Positions 50,327 to 61,100 are shown, counted from the stretch's first letter. The stretch is DNA of 64,000 bases from Rhizobium sp. Root708 (GCF_001429725.1 NZ_LMHV01000043.1:387619-451618), one strand, 5' to 3'. Translations and numbers: made by a program. Notes: generated from the letters alone by a model not told the origin.

Positions 50327-50369
50327 CCGGGCCGGTCTCGGCCCGGATTTTCGGCTTATGGCCGGGGCA

Positions 50370-50846
50370 CTAGAGCGCGTTCGTCAGGTTCGACCGCAAT
50401 CCTTTGAGCAGGTCGCGGATCGTCGCCATTTCTTCCAGAGTGCAGCCGGAAGCCTCTCCGATCGCCGTCATGATGGTGTTGACCTCGTTTCGCATCGATT
50501 GCCCCTTCGGGGTCAGTGATACGATCACCTGACGCTCGTCGCGTGCATCCCGGGCGCGCGTGATCAATCCGTTCTGCTCAAGCCGCTTGAGAAGCGGCGA
50601 CAGCGTGCCGGAATCCAGATCCAGCTGTTCGCCGATCGCCTTGACCGGCTGTTCCGTCTTTTCCCAAAGCGCCAGCATCACAAGGTACTGGGGGTAGGTG
50701 AGGCCGACCCGATCGAGGATCGGCTTGTAGGCGCGCGTGAATGCGTGCGCCGTTGAATAGACCGCGAAGCAGAGCTGGTTTGCCAGCCTTTTTTCTTCTT
50801 CCGGAATTTCCATCGTCTTTGTCATCTGCGCTTTCATTGCCGCCAT
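50370..50846 (-). CDS. ohrR: MarR family organic hydroperoxide sensor
   Basis: Repressor of ohr that is inactivated by organic peroxides. 158 aa from the ATG at 50846 (a second ATG lies 9 bases inside). The sensing cysteine is in ANQLCFAVYSTAHAFTRAYKPIL, the standard OhrR position near the N-terminus. The winged helix is TYPQYLVMLALWEKTEQPVKAIGEQLDLDSGTLSPLLKRLEQNGLI. It is divergent from ohr with a dyad operator at 50908-50922 between. The frame extends further upstream but overlaps that operator, so the shorter start is preferred. Confidence 0.92.
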   Translation of the reverse strand: MAAMKAQMTKTMEIPEEEKRLANQLCFAVYSTAHAFTRAYKPILDRVGLTYPQYLVMLALWEKTEQPVKAIGEQLDLDSGTLSPLLKRLEQNGLITRARDARDERQVIVSLTPKGQSMRNEVNTIMTAIGEASGCTLEEMATIRDLLKGLRSNLTNAL

Positions 50847-50907
50847 TCCCTGGGGTCCGATTGTCCCCTTTTCGAATTCGAAATGCAATTTGCAAAATTC
50901 ACTTGCG

Positions 50908-50922
50908 TACAATTTAATTGCG
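50908..50922. promoter_or_regulatory. OhrR operator candidate
   Basis: TACAATTTAATTGCG contains the dyad CAATT-T-AATTG in an AT-rich gap between the divergent ohrR and ohr genes. Similar TACAATT-N-AATTGTA boxes are bound by rhizobial OhrR proteins. Confidence 0.7.
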
Positions 50923-50961
50923 CAATATACAAAATCCAACCCCAACGCAAAGGAGACTGAC

Positions 50962-51384
50962 ATGCCTATCCTCTACACGACGAAAGCTTCTGCCACCGGC
51001 GGCCGCGCAGGTCGCGCCGTTTCCGAAAACGGTGCTCTCGACGTCACGCTGACCGTTCCGAAGGAGCTCGGAGGCGATGGCGCTACGGGCACCAACCCTG
51101 AACAGCTCTTTGCTGCCGGCTATTCCGCCTGCTTCCTGGGTGCCTTGAAATTTGTCGCCGGCAAGGAAAAGGTCAAGATTCCGGAAGAAACCACGGTCAG
51201 CGCCACTGTCGGCATCGGTCCGCGTGAAGATGGCGCCGGCTTCGGCATCGAAGTCGCATTGACCGTCCATATTCCCGGCCTCGACAAGCCGACAGCCGAG
51301 AAGCTTGCCGCTGCCGCGCACATCGTTTGCCCTTACAGCCACGCCATGCGCACCTCGACCGAAGTCCCGGTCACGGTCGCCTGA
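50962..51384 (+). CDS. ohr: Organic hydroperoxide resistance protein
   Basis: Thiol peroxidase reducing organic hydroperoxides, 140 aa from the ATG at 50962 after AAAGGAG. The two redox cysteines are in AGYSACFLGALK (about 60) and AHIVCPYSHAMR (about 125), the Ohr/OsmC arrangement. The fold is a domain-swapped dimer acting in the cytoplasm with lipoylated reductants. It is repressed by the divergent OhrR. A hairpin with trailing T bases follows at 51404-51434. Confidence 0.96.
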   Translation: MPILYTTKASATGGRAGRAVSENGALDVTLTVPKELGGDGATGTNPEQLFAAGYSACFLGALKFVAGKEKVKIPEETTVSATVGIGPREDGAGFGIEVALTVHIPGLDKPTAEKLAAAAHIVCPYSHAMRTSTEVPVTVA

Positions 51385-51403
51385 GTATTTCCGCCGAAGT
51401 TTC

Positions 51404-51434
51404 AAAAGGAGCGTCACATCAGTGGCGCTCTTTT
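51404..51434 (+). terminator. Rho-independent terminator after ohr
   Basis: AAAAG-GAGCG pairs with CGCTC-TTTT with one bulge, and inside the loop CAC and GTG can also pair. The 3' arm ends in a T-run, and the hairpin is 20 bases past the stop. Confidence 0.65.
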
Positions 51435-51482
51435 CATATGAAATAAAGTTGCTATATTCTTTCCAGAGAAAGGATATGACTC

Positions 51483-51866
51483 ATGACTGCAGCAAATCCG
51501 GTTTCCGGCACCCGACCCGCCGAAGCCGCTGTCATCACCAAGGCGGTGGTCAACGCCGCCGATCGCCTCGGCATCAGTTCGCGCACGCTTTCGGCCGTCC
51601 TCGGCATTTCGGAAGCCAGTATCTCGCGAATGAAGCGGCAGGACTATCTGCTCGAGCGCGGCTCGAAAGCCTTTGAACTCGCCATCCTGCTTGTCCGCAT
51701 TTTCCGCTCGCTCGATGCCATCGTCGGTGGTGATGAGGCCGTGGCGCGGCAATGGCTGCGCAATGCCAATGCGGCGTTTGGCGCAGCACCCGTCGAAAAG
51801 ATCGTCAGCATTGCAGGATTGACCGATGTCCTTGCCTATCTGGACGCCCGCCGCGCTCTCGTCTGA
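51483..51866 (+). CDS. Xre/MbcA/ParS-type antitoxin (DUF2384)
   Basis: Antitoxin of a RES-Xre pair, 127 aa. An N-terminal helix-turn-helix (AADRLGISSRTLSAVLGISEASISRMKRQDYLLERGSKAFELAILLVRIFRSLDAIVGG) precedes the DUF2384 toxin-binding region (ARQWLRNANAAFGAAPVEKIVSIAGLTDVLAYLDA). The gene starts after AGAAAGGA. It overlaps the toxin gene by 41 bases. The RES partner is NAD-degrading by family; the antitoxin should block its active site and repress the operon. Confidence 0.88.
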   Translation: MTAANPVSGTRPAEAAVITKAVVNAADRLGISSRTLSAVLGISEASISRMKRQDYLLERGSKAFELAILLVRIFRSLDAIVGGDEAVARQWLRNANAAFGAAPVEKIVSIAGLTDVLAYLDARRALV

Positions 51867-52581
51867 GGCGGGCGCTCTGTCCGGTCGCTTCTGGCGTCTG
51901 GTCGAAGCCCAGCATCAGATATCCACCCTGAAGATCGTCGATACGCTGGATGAGCAGGCGCTGCTCGAAGGATTGCTGGAAGAGAGCAAGCCGGCGCTGC
52001 CGCCCGAATGCATCGGCCTCGATTATCTGCTGGCCACCCCGTTTCGATATGGCGCGATCTATCCCCACGGCTCACGCTTCCGCAGGGCAGGCCGCACACA
52101 GGGTGTCTTCTATGCGTCCGAAGCCGTCGAGACCGCGCTGGCCGAGATGGCCTTTTACCGGCTGCTGTTCTTCGCGGATTCGCCGGCAACGCCGCTGCCG
52201 GCCAACGCGGCTGAGTACACCGCCTTCGCCGCCGAGATTTCCGCGCCTGATGTCCTCGATCTCACCACGCCGCCGCTCGATCGTGACCGTGCCGCCTGGA
52301 TGGACCTGCAGCGGTACGAGGCCTGTCAGTCTCTCGCGGATGCGGCCCGGGAAGCCGGCTGCCAGGCAATCCTTTATGAATCCGTGCGCGACCCACGCCA
52401 CGGCCGCAATCTCGCGTTGCTGACGGCATCGGGCTTTGCCGCCCGCGAACCGGTGGAGCGGCAAACCTGGCGCATCCGTCTTTCGGCGAGCGGCGTGCAG
52501 GCGCTCTGCGAATTTCCGAGAAACCGGATCGGTTTCGCGCGCGACGATTTCGCCGCCGATCCGCGCATTGCTAACGGTTAG
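51826..52581 (+). CDS. RES-domain NAD-degrading toxin
   Basis: Toxin of the RES family (Arg-Glu-Ser), 251 aa, a usual or slightly long length. The N-terminal FWRLVEAQHQISTLKIVD opens the fold. Catalytic residues likely lie in GSRFRRAGRTQGVFYASEAVETALAEMAFYR, where the Arg, Tyr and Glu of RES occur, and a later serine in LYESVRDPRHGRNLALL. Family members break down NAD+. It starts 41 bases inside the antitoxin gene, in another frame, which couples the two. It ends 8 bases before the convergent MarR gene. Confidence 0.88.
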   Translation: MSLPIWTPAALSSEAGALSGRFWRLVEAQHQISTLKIVDTLDEQALLEGLLEESKPALPPECIGLDYLLATPFRYGAIYPHGSRFRRAGRTQGVFYASEAVETALAEMAFYRLLFFADSPATPLPANAAEYTAFAAEISAPDVLDLTTPPLDRDRAAWMDLQRYEACQSLADAAREAGCQAILYESVRDPRHGRNLALLTASGFAAREPVERQTWRIRLSASGVQALCEFPRNRIGFARDDFAADPRIANG

Positions 52582-52589
52582 GCATCGCC

Positions 52590-53036
52590 TCAGGCGAGAG
52601 TGACGAGATCCCGCCGCAGCCGCCCGGCATCGCCCTCGGGCAGCTTGGCCTCAAGGCGCGCATGCGTGCTTTCCCATATGGGCAGGGCGGCGGCCAGTAC
52701 CGAGCGGCCCTCAACCGTCAGGTTCAGCAGCTTGCGGCGGCGATCCCCGGGATTGGCGGTCACGAGCACCCATCCTTTGCGCTCCAGCGGCTTCAGTGCT
52801 GCGGTCAGCGTCGTCTGGTCCATGGCCAGCAGATTTGCGACCGGCCCCATCGGCGGCGGCTCGGGACGGTTCAGCGACATCATCAGCGAGAACTGCCCGT
52901 TGGTCAGCCCGACCGGGCGCAAGGCGTCGTCGAAAAGTCGGGCAAGGGCGCGGGCCGCGCGCTGGACATGCAGGCAAAGGCAGGTGTCGCGCACCAGCAG
53001 CGTTGTCGAGTAGGGAATCTCAAGCGAGTTTGACAT
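52590..53036 (-). CDS. MarR family transcriptional regulator
   Basis: Winged-helix regulator, 148 aa. Core blocks are RAARALARLFDDALRPVGLTNGQFSLMMSLNRP, then GPVANLLAMDQTTLTAALKPLERKGWVLVTANPGDRRRKLLNLTVEGRS, with the wing in PGDRRRKLL. Two cysteines near the N-terminus (DTCLCLHVQ) may allow redox sensing. A perfect 14-bp palindrome, TATTGATATCAATA, lies 11 bases upstream of the start at 53047-53060, and no ribosome site is visible. It is divergent from the DUF899 gene, its likely target. Confidence 0.85.
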   Translation of the reverse strand: MSNSLEIPYSTTLLVRDTCLCLHVQRAARALARLFDDALRPVGLTNGQFSLMMSLNRPEPPPMGPVANLLAMDQTTLTAALKPLERKGWVLVTANPGDRRRKLLNLTVEGRSVLAAALPIWESTHARLEAKLPEGDAGRLRRDLVTLA

Positions 53037-53046
53037 GAGTAGTTTG

Positions 53047-53060
53047 TATTGATATCAATA
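53047..53060. promoter_or_regulatory. Perfect 14-bp palindrome between MarR and DUF899 genes
   Basis: TATTGATATCAATA is its own exact reverse complement. It sits in the short AT-rich gap shared by the two divergent genes, the normal place for a MarR dimer site. Confidence 0.7.
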
Positions 53061-53125
53061 TAAATAGTCAAGAAACAAGGAGAATGGACCGCAATTCTCG
53101 GTCGCGCCGGAGGAGGGCGCTCGCG

Positions 53126-53851
53126 ATGCAGAACCAAGTCGTTTCCCGTGAAGAATGGTTGGAAGCCCGCCGCGCACTGCTGCTTCAGGAGAAAGAGGCA
53201 ACGCATCTGCGCGACAAGGTCAATGCCGCGCGCCTGGCCCTGCCTTGGGTGCGGGTCGATAAAGACTACATGTTCGACACGCCCGGTGGCAAAAGAAGTC
53301 TCTCGGATCTCTTCGATGGCCGCAGCCAGCTTCTGGTCTATCACTTCATGCTCGGGCCGGAATGGCAGGCGGGGTGCCCCGGTTGCTCCTTCCTGTCCGA
53401 TCACGTCGACGGCACGCTCGCCCATCTGAACAACCACGACGTCACCTGGGTTGCCGTTTCCCGGGCCGAGCTTCCCCGCGTCGATGCGTACAAGCAGCGG
53501 ATGGGCTGGAAGTTTCCGTGGGTTTCCTCGTTCGGCTCCGATTTCAATTTCGACTATCACGTCTCGTTCACGCCGCAGGATCTGGCGGGCGAGGCCGTTG
53601 TCTACAATTTCGAAGCCATTCCTCCGGCCAATGCTCACGACGAGCTGCCGGGCGTCAGCGCCTTCTACAAGAACGACGCCGGTGAAATTTTCCACACCTA
53701 CTCTAGTTACGCCCGTGGGCTGGAAGAGATGGTCGGAACGCTGATGATCCTTGACCGTGCCCCGAAGGGCCGCAACGAGGATTCGACCATGAGCTTCGTC
53801 AAACGTCACGACGAGTACGCGCCGGAGACGGCAAAATCCTGCTGCCACTGA
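53126..53851 (+). CDS. DUF899 family thioredoxin-like protein
   Basis: A 241-aa protein from the ATG at 53126; GGAGGAGG lies upstream, and the product opens QNQVVSREEWLEARRALLLQEKE as DUF899 members do. The thioredoxin-like core includes LPWVRVDKDYMFDTPGGKRSLSDLFDGRSQLLVYHFMLGP and GCPGCSFLSDHVDGTLAHLNNHDVTWVAVSRA, with the C-P-G-C redox pair. GWKFPWVSSFGSDFNFDYHV and a C-terminal Cys-Cys-His end follow. A redox or electrophile-detoxifying role is likely, controlled by the divergent MarR. An alternative start at 53084 has AAGGAG almost touching the ATG. Confidence 0.88.
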   Translation: MQNQVVSREEWLEARRALLLQEKEATHLRDKVNAARLALPWVRVDKDYMFDTPGGKRSLSDLFDGRSQLLVYHFMLGPEWQAGCPGCSFLSDHVDGTLAHLNNHDVTWVAVSRAELPRVDAYKQRMGWKFPWVSSFGSDFNFDYHVSFTPQDLAGEAVVYNFEAIPPANAHDELPGVSAFYKNDAGEIFHTYSSYARGLEEMVGTLMILDRAPKGRNEDSTMSFVKRHDEYAPETAKSCCH

Positions 53852-53987
53852 GACGGTACGACGGTCGCTAGGCAACTGGCGGCCAATGAAGGCACCGCGC
53901 CAGCGCCAGCGCCATCCGGCGTCGCGGCTGCTTGCGTGAACACATTCGTCAACATCAATGCCTGAGCGCGAAAAACGGAGAAGCGCA

Positions 53988-54767
53988 ATGTCTGCCACGC
54001 ATGGCAAGTTTATCTGGTGCGAACTGATGACGCCGGACATGAAGGCGGCGACGAAATTCTACGGCGATGTCGTCGGCTGGACGACGAGCAGCATGAATGT
54101 CGAGGGTATGCCGCCCTATACGATCTTCGAAGCAAGCGGCGCAGGCGTCGCCGGGCTCATGGATTTTCCCGCCGAGCTGGAAGGCAAGGGCATCCCGCCG
54201 AACTGGACGGGATATGTCGCGGTCGACGATGTCGATCAGTCCGCGAAGGATTTCGCGGCCAATGGCGGCTCCATCCGCAGACCGCCGGAAGATATCCCGA
54301 GCGTCGGCCGCTTCGCCGTCGTTGCCGACCCGCACGGCGCGGTGATCTGCATCATGACGCCGTTTCCGATGGACAATCCTCCTCCGGAAGCCCCGGCGAA
54401 CGCTCCCGGCCAAGTTGGTTGGCATGAACTCTACGCCGGCAACGGCGAAGAGGCCTTTGCATTCTATTCGAAGCTCTTCGGCTGGACGAAGGATCATGAC
54501 TTCGACATGGGCGAGATGGGCGCCTACCGTATTTTCGCCGAGCATGGCACGCCGGTTGGCGGCATGATGACCAAGCCGCCGAACGTGCCGATGCCGGCCT
54601 GGGCCTATTATTTCAACGTGGCCGGCGTCGATTCCGCCATCGAACGGGTCAAGGCGGGCGGCGGCCAAATCCTGAATGGCCCGATGGAAGTTCCCGGCGG
54701 CAGCTGGATCGTCCAGGCGATGGACCCGCAGGGCGCGTTCTTCTGCCTGGTGGCACCCGCAAAGTAG
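53988..54767 (+). CDS. VOC family protein with two glyoxalase-like domains
   Basis: A 259-aa protein from the ATG at 53988. Each half is a beta-alpha-beta-beta-beta unit: the first begins GKFIWCELMTPDMKAATKFYGDVVGWTT and ends VADPHGAVICIMTPF, and the second begins GQVGWHELYAGNGEEAFAFYSKLFGWT and ends AMDPQGAFFCLVAP. The Trp-His/Cys-Glu starts resemble glyoxalase/CFP30B-like metal sites, but no metal ligand set is certain. Substrate is unknown. It follows the DUF899 gene on the same strand and is closed by a terminator at 54798. Confidence 0.86.
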   Translation: MSATHGKFIWCELMTPDMKAATKFYGDVVGWTTSSMNVEGMPPYTIFEASGAGVAGLMDFPAELEGKGIPPNWTGYVAVDDVDQSAKDFAANGGSIRRPPEDIPSVGRFAVVADPHGAVICIMTPFPMDNPPPEAPANAPGQVGWHELYAGNGEEAFAFYSKLFGWTKDHDFDMGEMGAYRIFAEHGTPVGGMMTKPPNVPMPAWAYYFNVAGVDSAIERVKAGGGQILNGPMEVPGGSWIVQAMDPQGAFFCLVAPAK

Positions 54768-54797
54768 GCTGATCGGCCGATTTGAAAGGTTAACGAC

Positions 54798-54830
54798 AAG
54801 GCTGCCGCGGGCGACTGCGGTAGCCTTTTT
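54798..54830 (+). terminator. Rho-independent terminator after the VOC gene
   Basis: AAGGCTGCCGC pairs with GCGGTAGCCTT with one mismatch around a short loop, followed by TTTT, 30 bases after the stop. Confidence 0.75.
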
Positions 54831-55111
54831 GTGTCACTGCAGAACGCGGGAAACGGGCACGGGAATCGGTTCGAAAAACATCCCGAATCGCTGGCCTTCA
54901 GGGCATGCCGGTCAACTGGCGAAATCCGTATTCCTTTAATTTTATTAGAATTTTAGCGGTTTTAGTGGCACTTTGGTTGCCATCAAGGTTAACCGTCCCT
55001 AAACATTTTTGGGTGGATGCATAACCGGCTATATCAGCAGAGTTGAGTACATATTGCTTTTGCGCGGCCGGCGTAATTGATTGGCCCCAGTTTCTCATTG
55101 GGGTATTTTGT
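54831..55111 (+). promoter_or_regulatory. AT-rich leader of the giant adhesin gene
   Basis: These bases contain no gene. The stretch around 54932-54970 is unusually AT-rich for this genome (TTTAATTTTATTAGAATTTTAG). The last part holds a hairpin at 55085-55103 that would cover GGGG, the only Shine-Dalgarno-like sequence before the start. No promoter can be assigned with confidence. Confidence 0.5.
55085..55103 (+). promoter_or_regulatory. Hairpin over the ribosome-binding site of the adhesin gene
   Basis: CCCCA (55085-55089) and TGGGG (55099-55103) pair around 9 bases, and the GGGG of the 3' arm ends 8 bases before the ATG at 55112. Opening this stem would be needed for initiation, so translation may be controlled here. 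Confidence 0.45.
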
Positions 55112-58100
55112 ATGTCTATCGAAGATCCGCGCATTGCAGCAGTTGACGGCGAAAACGCTTCGCACGACTTCATTTCCGATATTCATGCAGACGCAGCGTT
55201 TCAGACCTCCGCCCAGCAGGGCGTAGAGGTGGCGCAGGCCGATGGCGGCCAGCCGGCAGATCAGGCTGCAAAGACCGACCGCGTACCGGCCCAGGAGAGC
55301 GCTTCCGCCGCTCCCGCCGCCAACGAGGTCGTTCCGGATCAGAACAACATCGCGCATCTTCCGACCGGCGCCTCGATCGACGACATCCGCGTCGAGGGTA
55401 GCAATCTGGTACTGGTCCAGGCTGACGGCACCGAGATCGTCATCGTCAACGGCGCGCTCCACGTTCCGACCTTCCTGATCGGCGAAGTTCAGCTTCCGCA
55501 GCAGGCCGTGATCGCCGCTCTTGAAGAGAGCAACATCAACGTCGCGGCAGGCCCTGACGGTTCCTACTCCGCAAGCTCCTCGCCCTCGAGCTCCGGTGCC
55601 GAGTTCCAGGACGCGATGCAGCCCGACCCCAACGACCCGACGCAGCTGGCAAGCCTGCTGGCCGACACGCAGCAGCCTGACGTCAGCCCGGAGAGCACGC
55701 CCGACGAACGCAACGGCGTCCCCGTCATCACCACCAGCAGCCTGCTGAGCGTTACGGAAATCGCCGGCAACGAAGGTGGCTTCCAGCCGCAGGTCGTCAA
55801 CGGCCAGTTCGGTTTCATTCCGGGCAAGGATGGCGGCATTATTTCCGCCGTCGGCTTCTCCGACTCCCTGAACATGCAGGAAGGCACGCAGACCGGCACG
55901 CACGTCGACCTGACCTCCGACGGCAAGCCTGTCGTCATCACCGTCGACGGTCTGACGATCACCGGCACCGTCGATGGCCATACGGTCTTCACCCTGACCG
56001 TCACCAACACCCAGACCGGCGCCTACACCTTCAGCCAGTTCGCTCCGATCGATCATCCCGACAAGGGCGAAGCCGGCATCGACGACGTGCTGCGTCTGCA
56101 GTTCAGCTACACCGTCACCGACAAGGACGGCGATAGCGTCACCGGTATCGGCTCGGTCGACGTCCGCGACGACGCTCCGACCGTCAACACCGAGAACAAT
56201 GCCAGCAGCATCAGCGAGAGCAACCTGTCGGGCGAAGGCCATCCGACGGTTCAGGGTTCGCTTGGCGTTCAGTGGGGCGCCGACAACGGCACCGGCCGCG
56301 ATCTCACATTCGACAAGCAGGCAGCACCTGAAGGCCTGAAGTCACACGGCGCCGCCATCCACTACGAGATTTCCGCCGACGGCCACACGCTGACCGGCTA
56401 CACCGGCTCCGCCACCGGCGCAGATCGCGTCGACGTCTTCGTCGCAACGCTCAATCCGGCTGCCCCGAACGGTTCCTACACCTTCGAACTGCTGCAGAGC
56501 ATCGATCATCCGCAGACCAAGGGTTCTGAGGGCGGCGAAGGCGAAATCCAGCCGCTCGCCGAGACCATTTCGACGGACGAACAGCTCGGCCTCCATTTCA
56601 CGGCGACCGCCAAGGACGCCGACGGCGACACCGTACCGGTCGACTTCACCGTCACCGTCAAGGATGACGTCCCGACCGCCGATTATTCCGGCACCAGCAC
56701 TATTACCGAGCACGGCGCGGATGGTGCTTTTGCCGAGCAGTCCGCGACCGGACAGCTAGACTTCAAAACCGGCGCGGATGGCGGCCAGGTCAGTGATCTG
56801 GTGTTCCGCAACGCGATTGAGCATCGTGGGACACCTGACGAAGACTTCCCGGCTCTGAAGTCGCATGACGTCGCACTGACTTACGAAACCACAATTGTGA
56901 ACGGTGAGATCACCGTAACGGCACATGCGGGCGATACGCTCGTCTTCACGCTGACGGTCGATCAGCAATCGGGTGACTACAAGTACACGCAGTTTTCATC
57001 CATCGACCACGCCTCCGACAGCGACGCGCTGCGTCTCGTGTTTGATTTCATTGTCACGGATGGCGACGGCGACAAGACCGCTTGGAACGATGGCACGCTC
57101 CAGATTGACATCATCGACGACAAGCCGACGATCAATGGTTCCGCGCAAGCAATAAACCTGCTCGCCAACGGCAATTTCAAGGATGACGGCTGGCAGTCGC
57201 AGAGCTGGGACAACGGCGGTTACGCCGGCTCGGCAACCGGTGGCATCGGCTGGAAGGTCGATGGTACGGGCAGCGTACAGCTCGAGCGCGTCAGCGATGG
57301 CTATCTTGGCATGCACACCTCCAACGGTGCGCCGATGGTCGACATGGGCTCTTCGCCCGGCAACACCACGATCTCGCAGGACATTGTCGGCCTGAAGGCC
57401 GGCGAGCCGCTGACATTGAGCTTCGAAGTCGGTTCTCCGGATCCAGCCTCTTCCAAGCTGCTGGTCTATTGGAACGGTGAACTCGTCGGCACATTCGACC
57501 AGCCCTCCGCGATGACGCTGGTCAAGATCGAAGGTCTCTTCGCATCCGCGACCGGCAACAACCAGCTGACCTTCCAGGAAGTCGGAACGTCCGACTACAC
57601 CGGCAGCTACCTTGCCAACATCAGCCTGACCGAAAGCGCAAACGTTCCGGTCTTCAAGGCCGCGATTCTCGAAAACTCCAATGCCTTCTCCTTCGAGTTG
57701 GCCGACGGCAAGCAGTTCTCCTTCGGCGCCGACGGCAAGGGCGCGGTAGCGCTGGGTGCCGCGACGGTGGCCTCGGCTGGCGGCATCGCGCTAGCACTGC
57801 CGGAAAAGGCCTACTCCTACGTAAACGGCCACATCGTCATCGACCCGAGCTACGTCCAGTCGCTCAACGCCGGCGAGATCGCCACGATCACCATCCCGTT
57901 CACCGTCACCGACTCTGACGGCGACAGCAAGACCGGCGTCTACCAGATCACCGTCACCGGGGAGAACGATGCCGCCACGATCACCGGAACCGTTACAGGC
58001 GCCGTCACGGAAGATGCCAGCGTCCTGACAGCAAGCGGTACGCTGACCGTTACCGACGTCGACCACGGCGAAGCCCATTTCCAGGCGCCCGCCTCGCTCG

Positions 58101-61100
58101 CAGGCACCTATGGCACATTCACCTTCAACACGGCGACCGGCGCGTGGACCTACGTGCTGGACAACGCCAAGGCGCAGTCGCTCGGTCAGGACAAGACCTT
58201 CAATGAAAAGCTGACCGTCGTCTCCGCTGACGGCACGGCGACGCAGACCATCACGGTCCAGGTCAACGGCGTCAACGACCGTCCGGTCGCAGTCAACGAT
58301 ACCTTCACGGCCATCAGCGAAGCTGACATCGAGCATGCTTCCTGGAACAACAAGCTGACCGTCGGCAATGTGCTGGCGCAGGATACCGACGTAGACGTCG
58401 GCGACACCCTGAAGGTCAGCAATATCGGCAACGTCGTCATCACGATCGGCAACACGACCTTCAGCGGCACGCAGGAGAACGGCGGCTACAAGATCCACAC
58501 CGCCTATGGTGACGCCCACCTGTCGGTCGCCTCGGACGGCACCGTCCGCATCTGGTCGGACAACGGCGAAGATCCCTTCAAGGCGCTGGCTGTCGGAGAA
58601 ACCGCGACGATCAAGTTCACCTACACGGTCTCCGACGGACACCAGGGCGGCACCGATACGGCAACCGCGACGATCACCATCAACGGTTCGAACGATGCGC
58701 CGGTTGCCACCAACGACCTCTTCTCGGTAACGGAATCCGGCATCGAGAACGCGTACGCATCCGGCAAGTTGACGGTTGGTAACGTTCTGACGCAGGGCAC
58801 CAATGACAGCGACGTCGATGGCGACAGCCTGCACGTCAACAGCATCTCGAATGTGAAGGTAACGTCGGCGGAGAACATCAACTTCACCGTCAGCCAGGAA
58901 GCCGGCGGCTACAAGATCCACACCGCCTTCGGCGATGCTCATATGTCGGTTAGCGCCGACGGCACCGTCAAGCTGTGGTCCGACAATGGCGCCGATCCGT
59001 TCAAGGCGCTCGGCGTCGGCGAGAAGGCGACCATTTCCTTCACCTACCAGATCTCCGACGGCAACGGCGGCTTCGACACCGCAACGGCCAGCATTGTTGT
59101 CAACGGTACCAACGACGCGCCAGTCGCGACCGACGATGTCTTCTCCATCACCGAATCCGGTGTCGAGGGCGCGTCCTACTTCCACAGACTCGACGTCGGC
59201 AACGTTCTGACGCAGGGCACCAACGACAGCGACGTCGATGGCGACCAGCTGAAGGTCTCCGGCATCTCGAACGTGAAGGTGACCTCTGCCGACAGCGGCA
59301 TCAGCTTCAATGTCAGCCAGGAGAACGGCGGCTATCAGATCCGTACGGCCTTCGGCGATGCTCACCTCACGGTCGGCCAGAATGGCTCTGTCCAGATGTG
59401 GTCCGATAGCAATGAAGATCCGTTCAAGGCGCTTGGAGTCGGCGAGAAGGCAACGATCACCTTCAGCTACCAGGTTTCCGACGGCAATGGCGGCTTCGAT
59501 ACCGCAACCGCGACCATCACGGTCAACGGCTCGAACGACGCGCCGGTCCTGTCGGGCGGCGACGAACGCTCGGTTTCCGTCGCTGAAAACACCAATGCCG
59601 TCACGACTGTGACTTCCAGCGACGTCGATGGCGATACGCGCACCTATTCGATCGTCCAGACCAACGGCACCGACTACGGCAAGTTCACCATTGATGCGGC
59701 GACAGGCGAACTGCGCTTCATCAACAAGCCTGACTACGAAAACCCGAACGATGTCGGCGGCCAGGACCACAACAACGTCTACGTCGTCGATGTCCGCGTC
59801 TCGGATGGCAACGGCGGCTACGACACCCAGACGATCAACGTCACGGTAACAAACGTCAACGAGGCGCCGGTGCTTTCGCCGGCCACTGCGGAGATTGCCT
59901 TTACCGAAAATTCGGCAGCGGTGAAGCTGCTGTCGACCGCCCACGTCACCGACCCTGATAATCCGTCGAACTTCAATGGCGGCACGATCAACGCCACGCT
60001 CGGCTCTACCGCCGTCAGCGGCGACAAGCTGGTGCTCGTCACCGGAAACGGCATTGTCCTCTCGGGCAATGATGTCTGGGTGAATGGCGACAAGATCGGC
60101 ACGATCAGCGGCAACGGCTCGACGAACGTCACGATCTCGCTGAACAGCAATGCCCATGGCAGCGATGTCGATAGCGTCATCAAGGCGCTGGCTTACCAGT
60201 CGACCTCTGAGAATCCGACTGGTGCCGATCGCACCGCGACGATTACCTTTAACGACGGCGGCAATTCCGGCACAGGCGGCTCGCTCTCCGACAGCACCAG
60301 CGTTGTCATCCATGTCACTCCGGTCAACGATCCGGCTATTCTGTCCTCGGCAACGGTCAACCTGACCGAAGGCAACACCGTCGCGGCGATCAGCACCTCC
60401 GGCCAGCTTACGATCAGCGACGTCGACAGCCCTGCGACCTTCGTGGTCCAGAACAATGTCGCCGGCACCTACGGCGCCTTCTCGATCGGTGCAAACGGCG
60501 CCTGGACTTACAACGCCAGCTCGCCCCACAACGAATTCGAGGCCGGCAAGACCTATACCGACAGCTTTACGGTAACGTCTGCCGACGGCACGACGACCTC
60601 GGTCACGGTCAACATCGCCGGCACCAACGATGCCGCCGTGCTCTCCTCGGCTGTCAAGACACTAACGGAGACCAACTCCGCCAACGACCTCAAGACCTCG
60701 GGCCAGCTGACGATCACGGACGTCGACAGCCCACAGACCTTCGTGGCGCAGAGCAATGTCGCCGGCACCTACGGCACGTTCTCGATCGGCACCGACGGCA
60801 AGTGGAACTACAGCGCGACGTCGGCTCATAACGAGTTCGAAGCCGGCAAGGCCTATACCGACACCTTCTCCGTAGCGTCCGCAGACGGCACGACGACGTC
60901 GGTTACGGTCATAATCAACGGCACCAATGACGCCCCGGTCTTCGACGGCGGCGACGCGCGCACCGTTTCGGTTGCTGAAAACTCCACTGCTGTCACGACG
61001 GTGAGCTCGACCGATGTCGACGGCGGCACGCCGATCTACTCGATCGTTAGCGCCAACGGTACCGACTACAGCAAGTTCAACATCAATTCGGCAACCGGTG

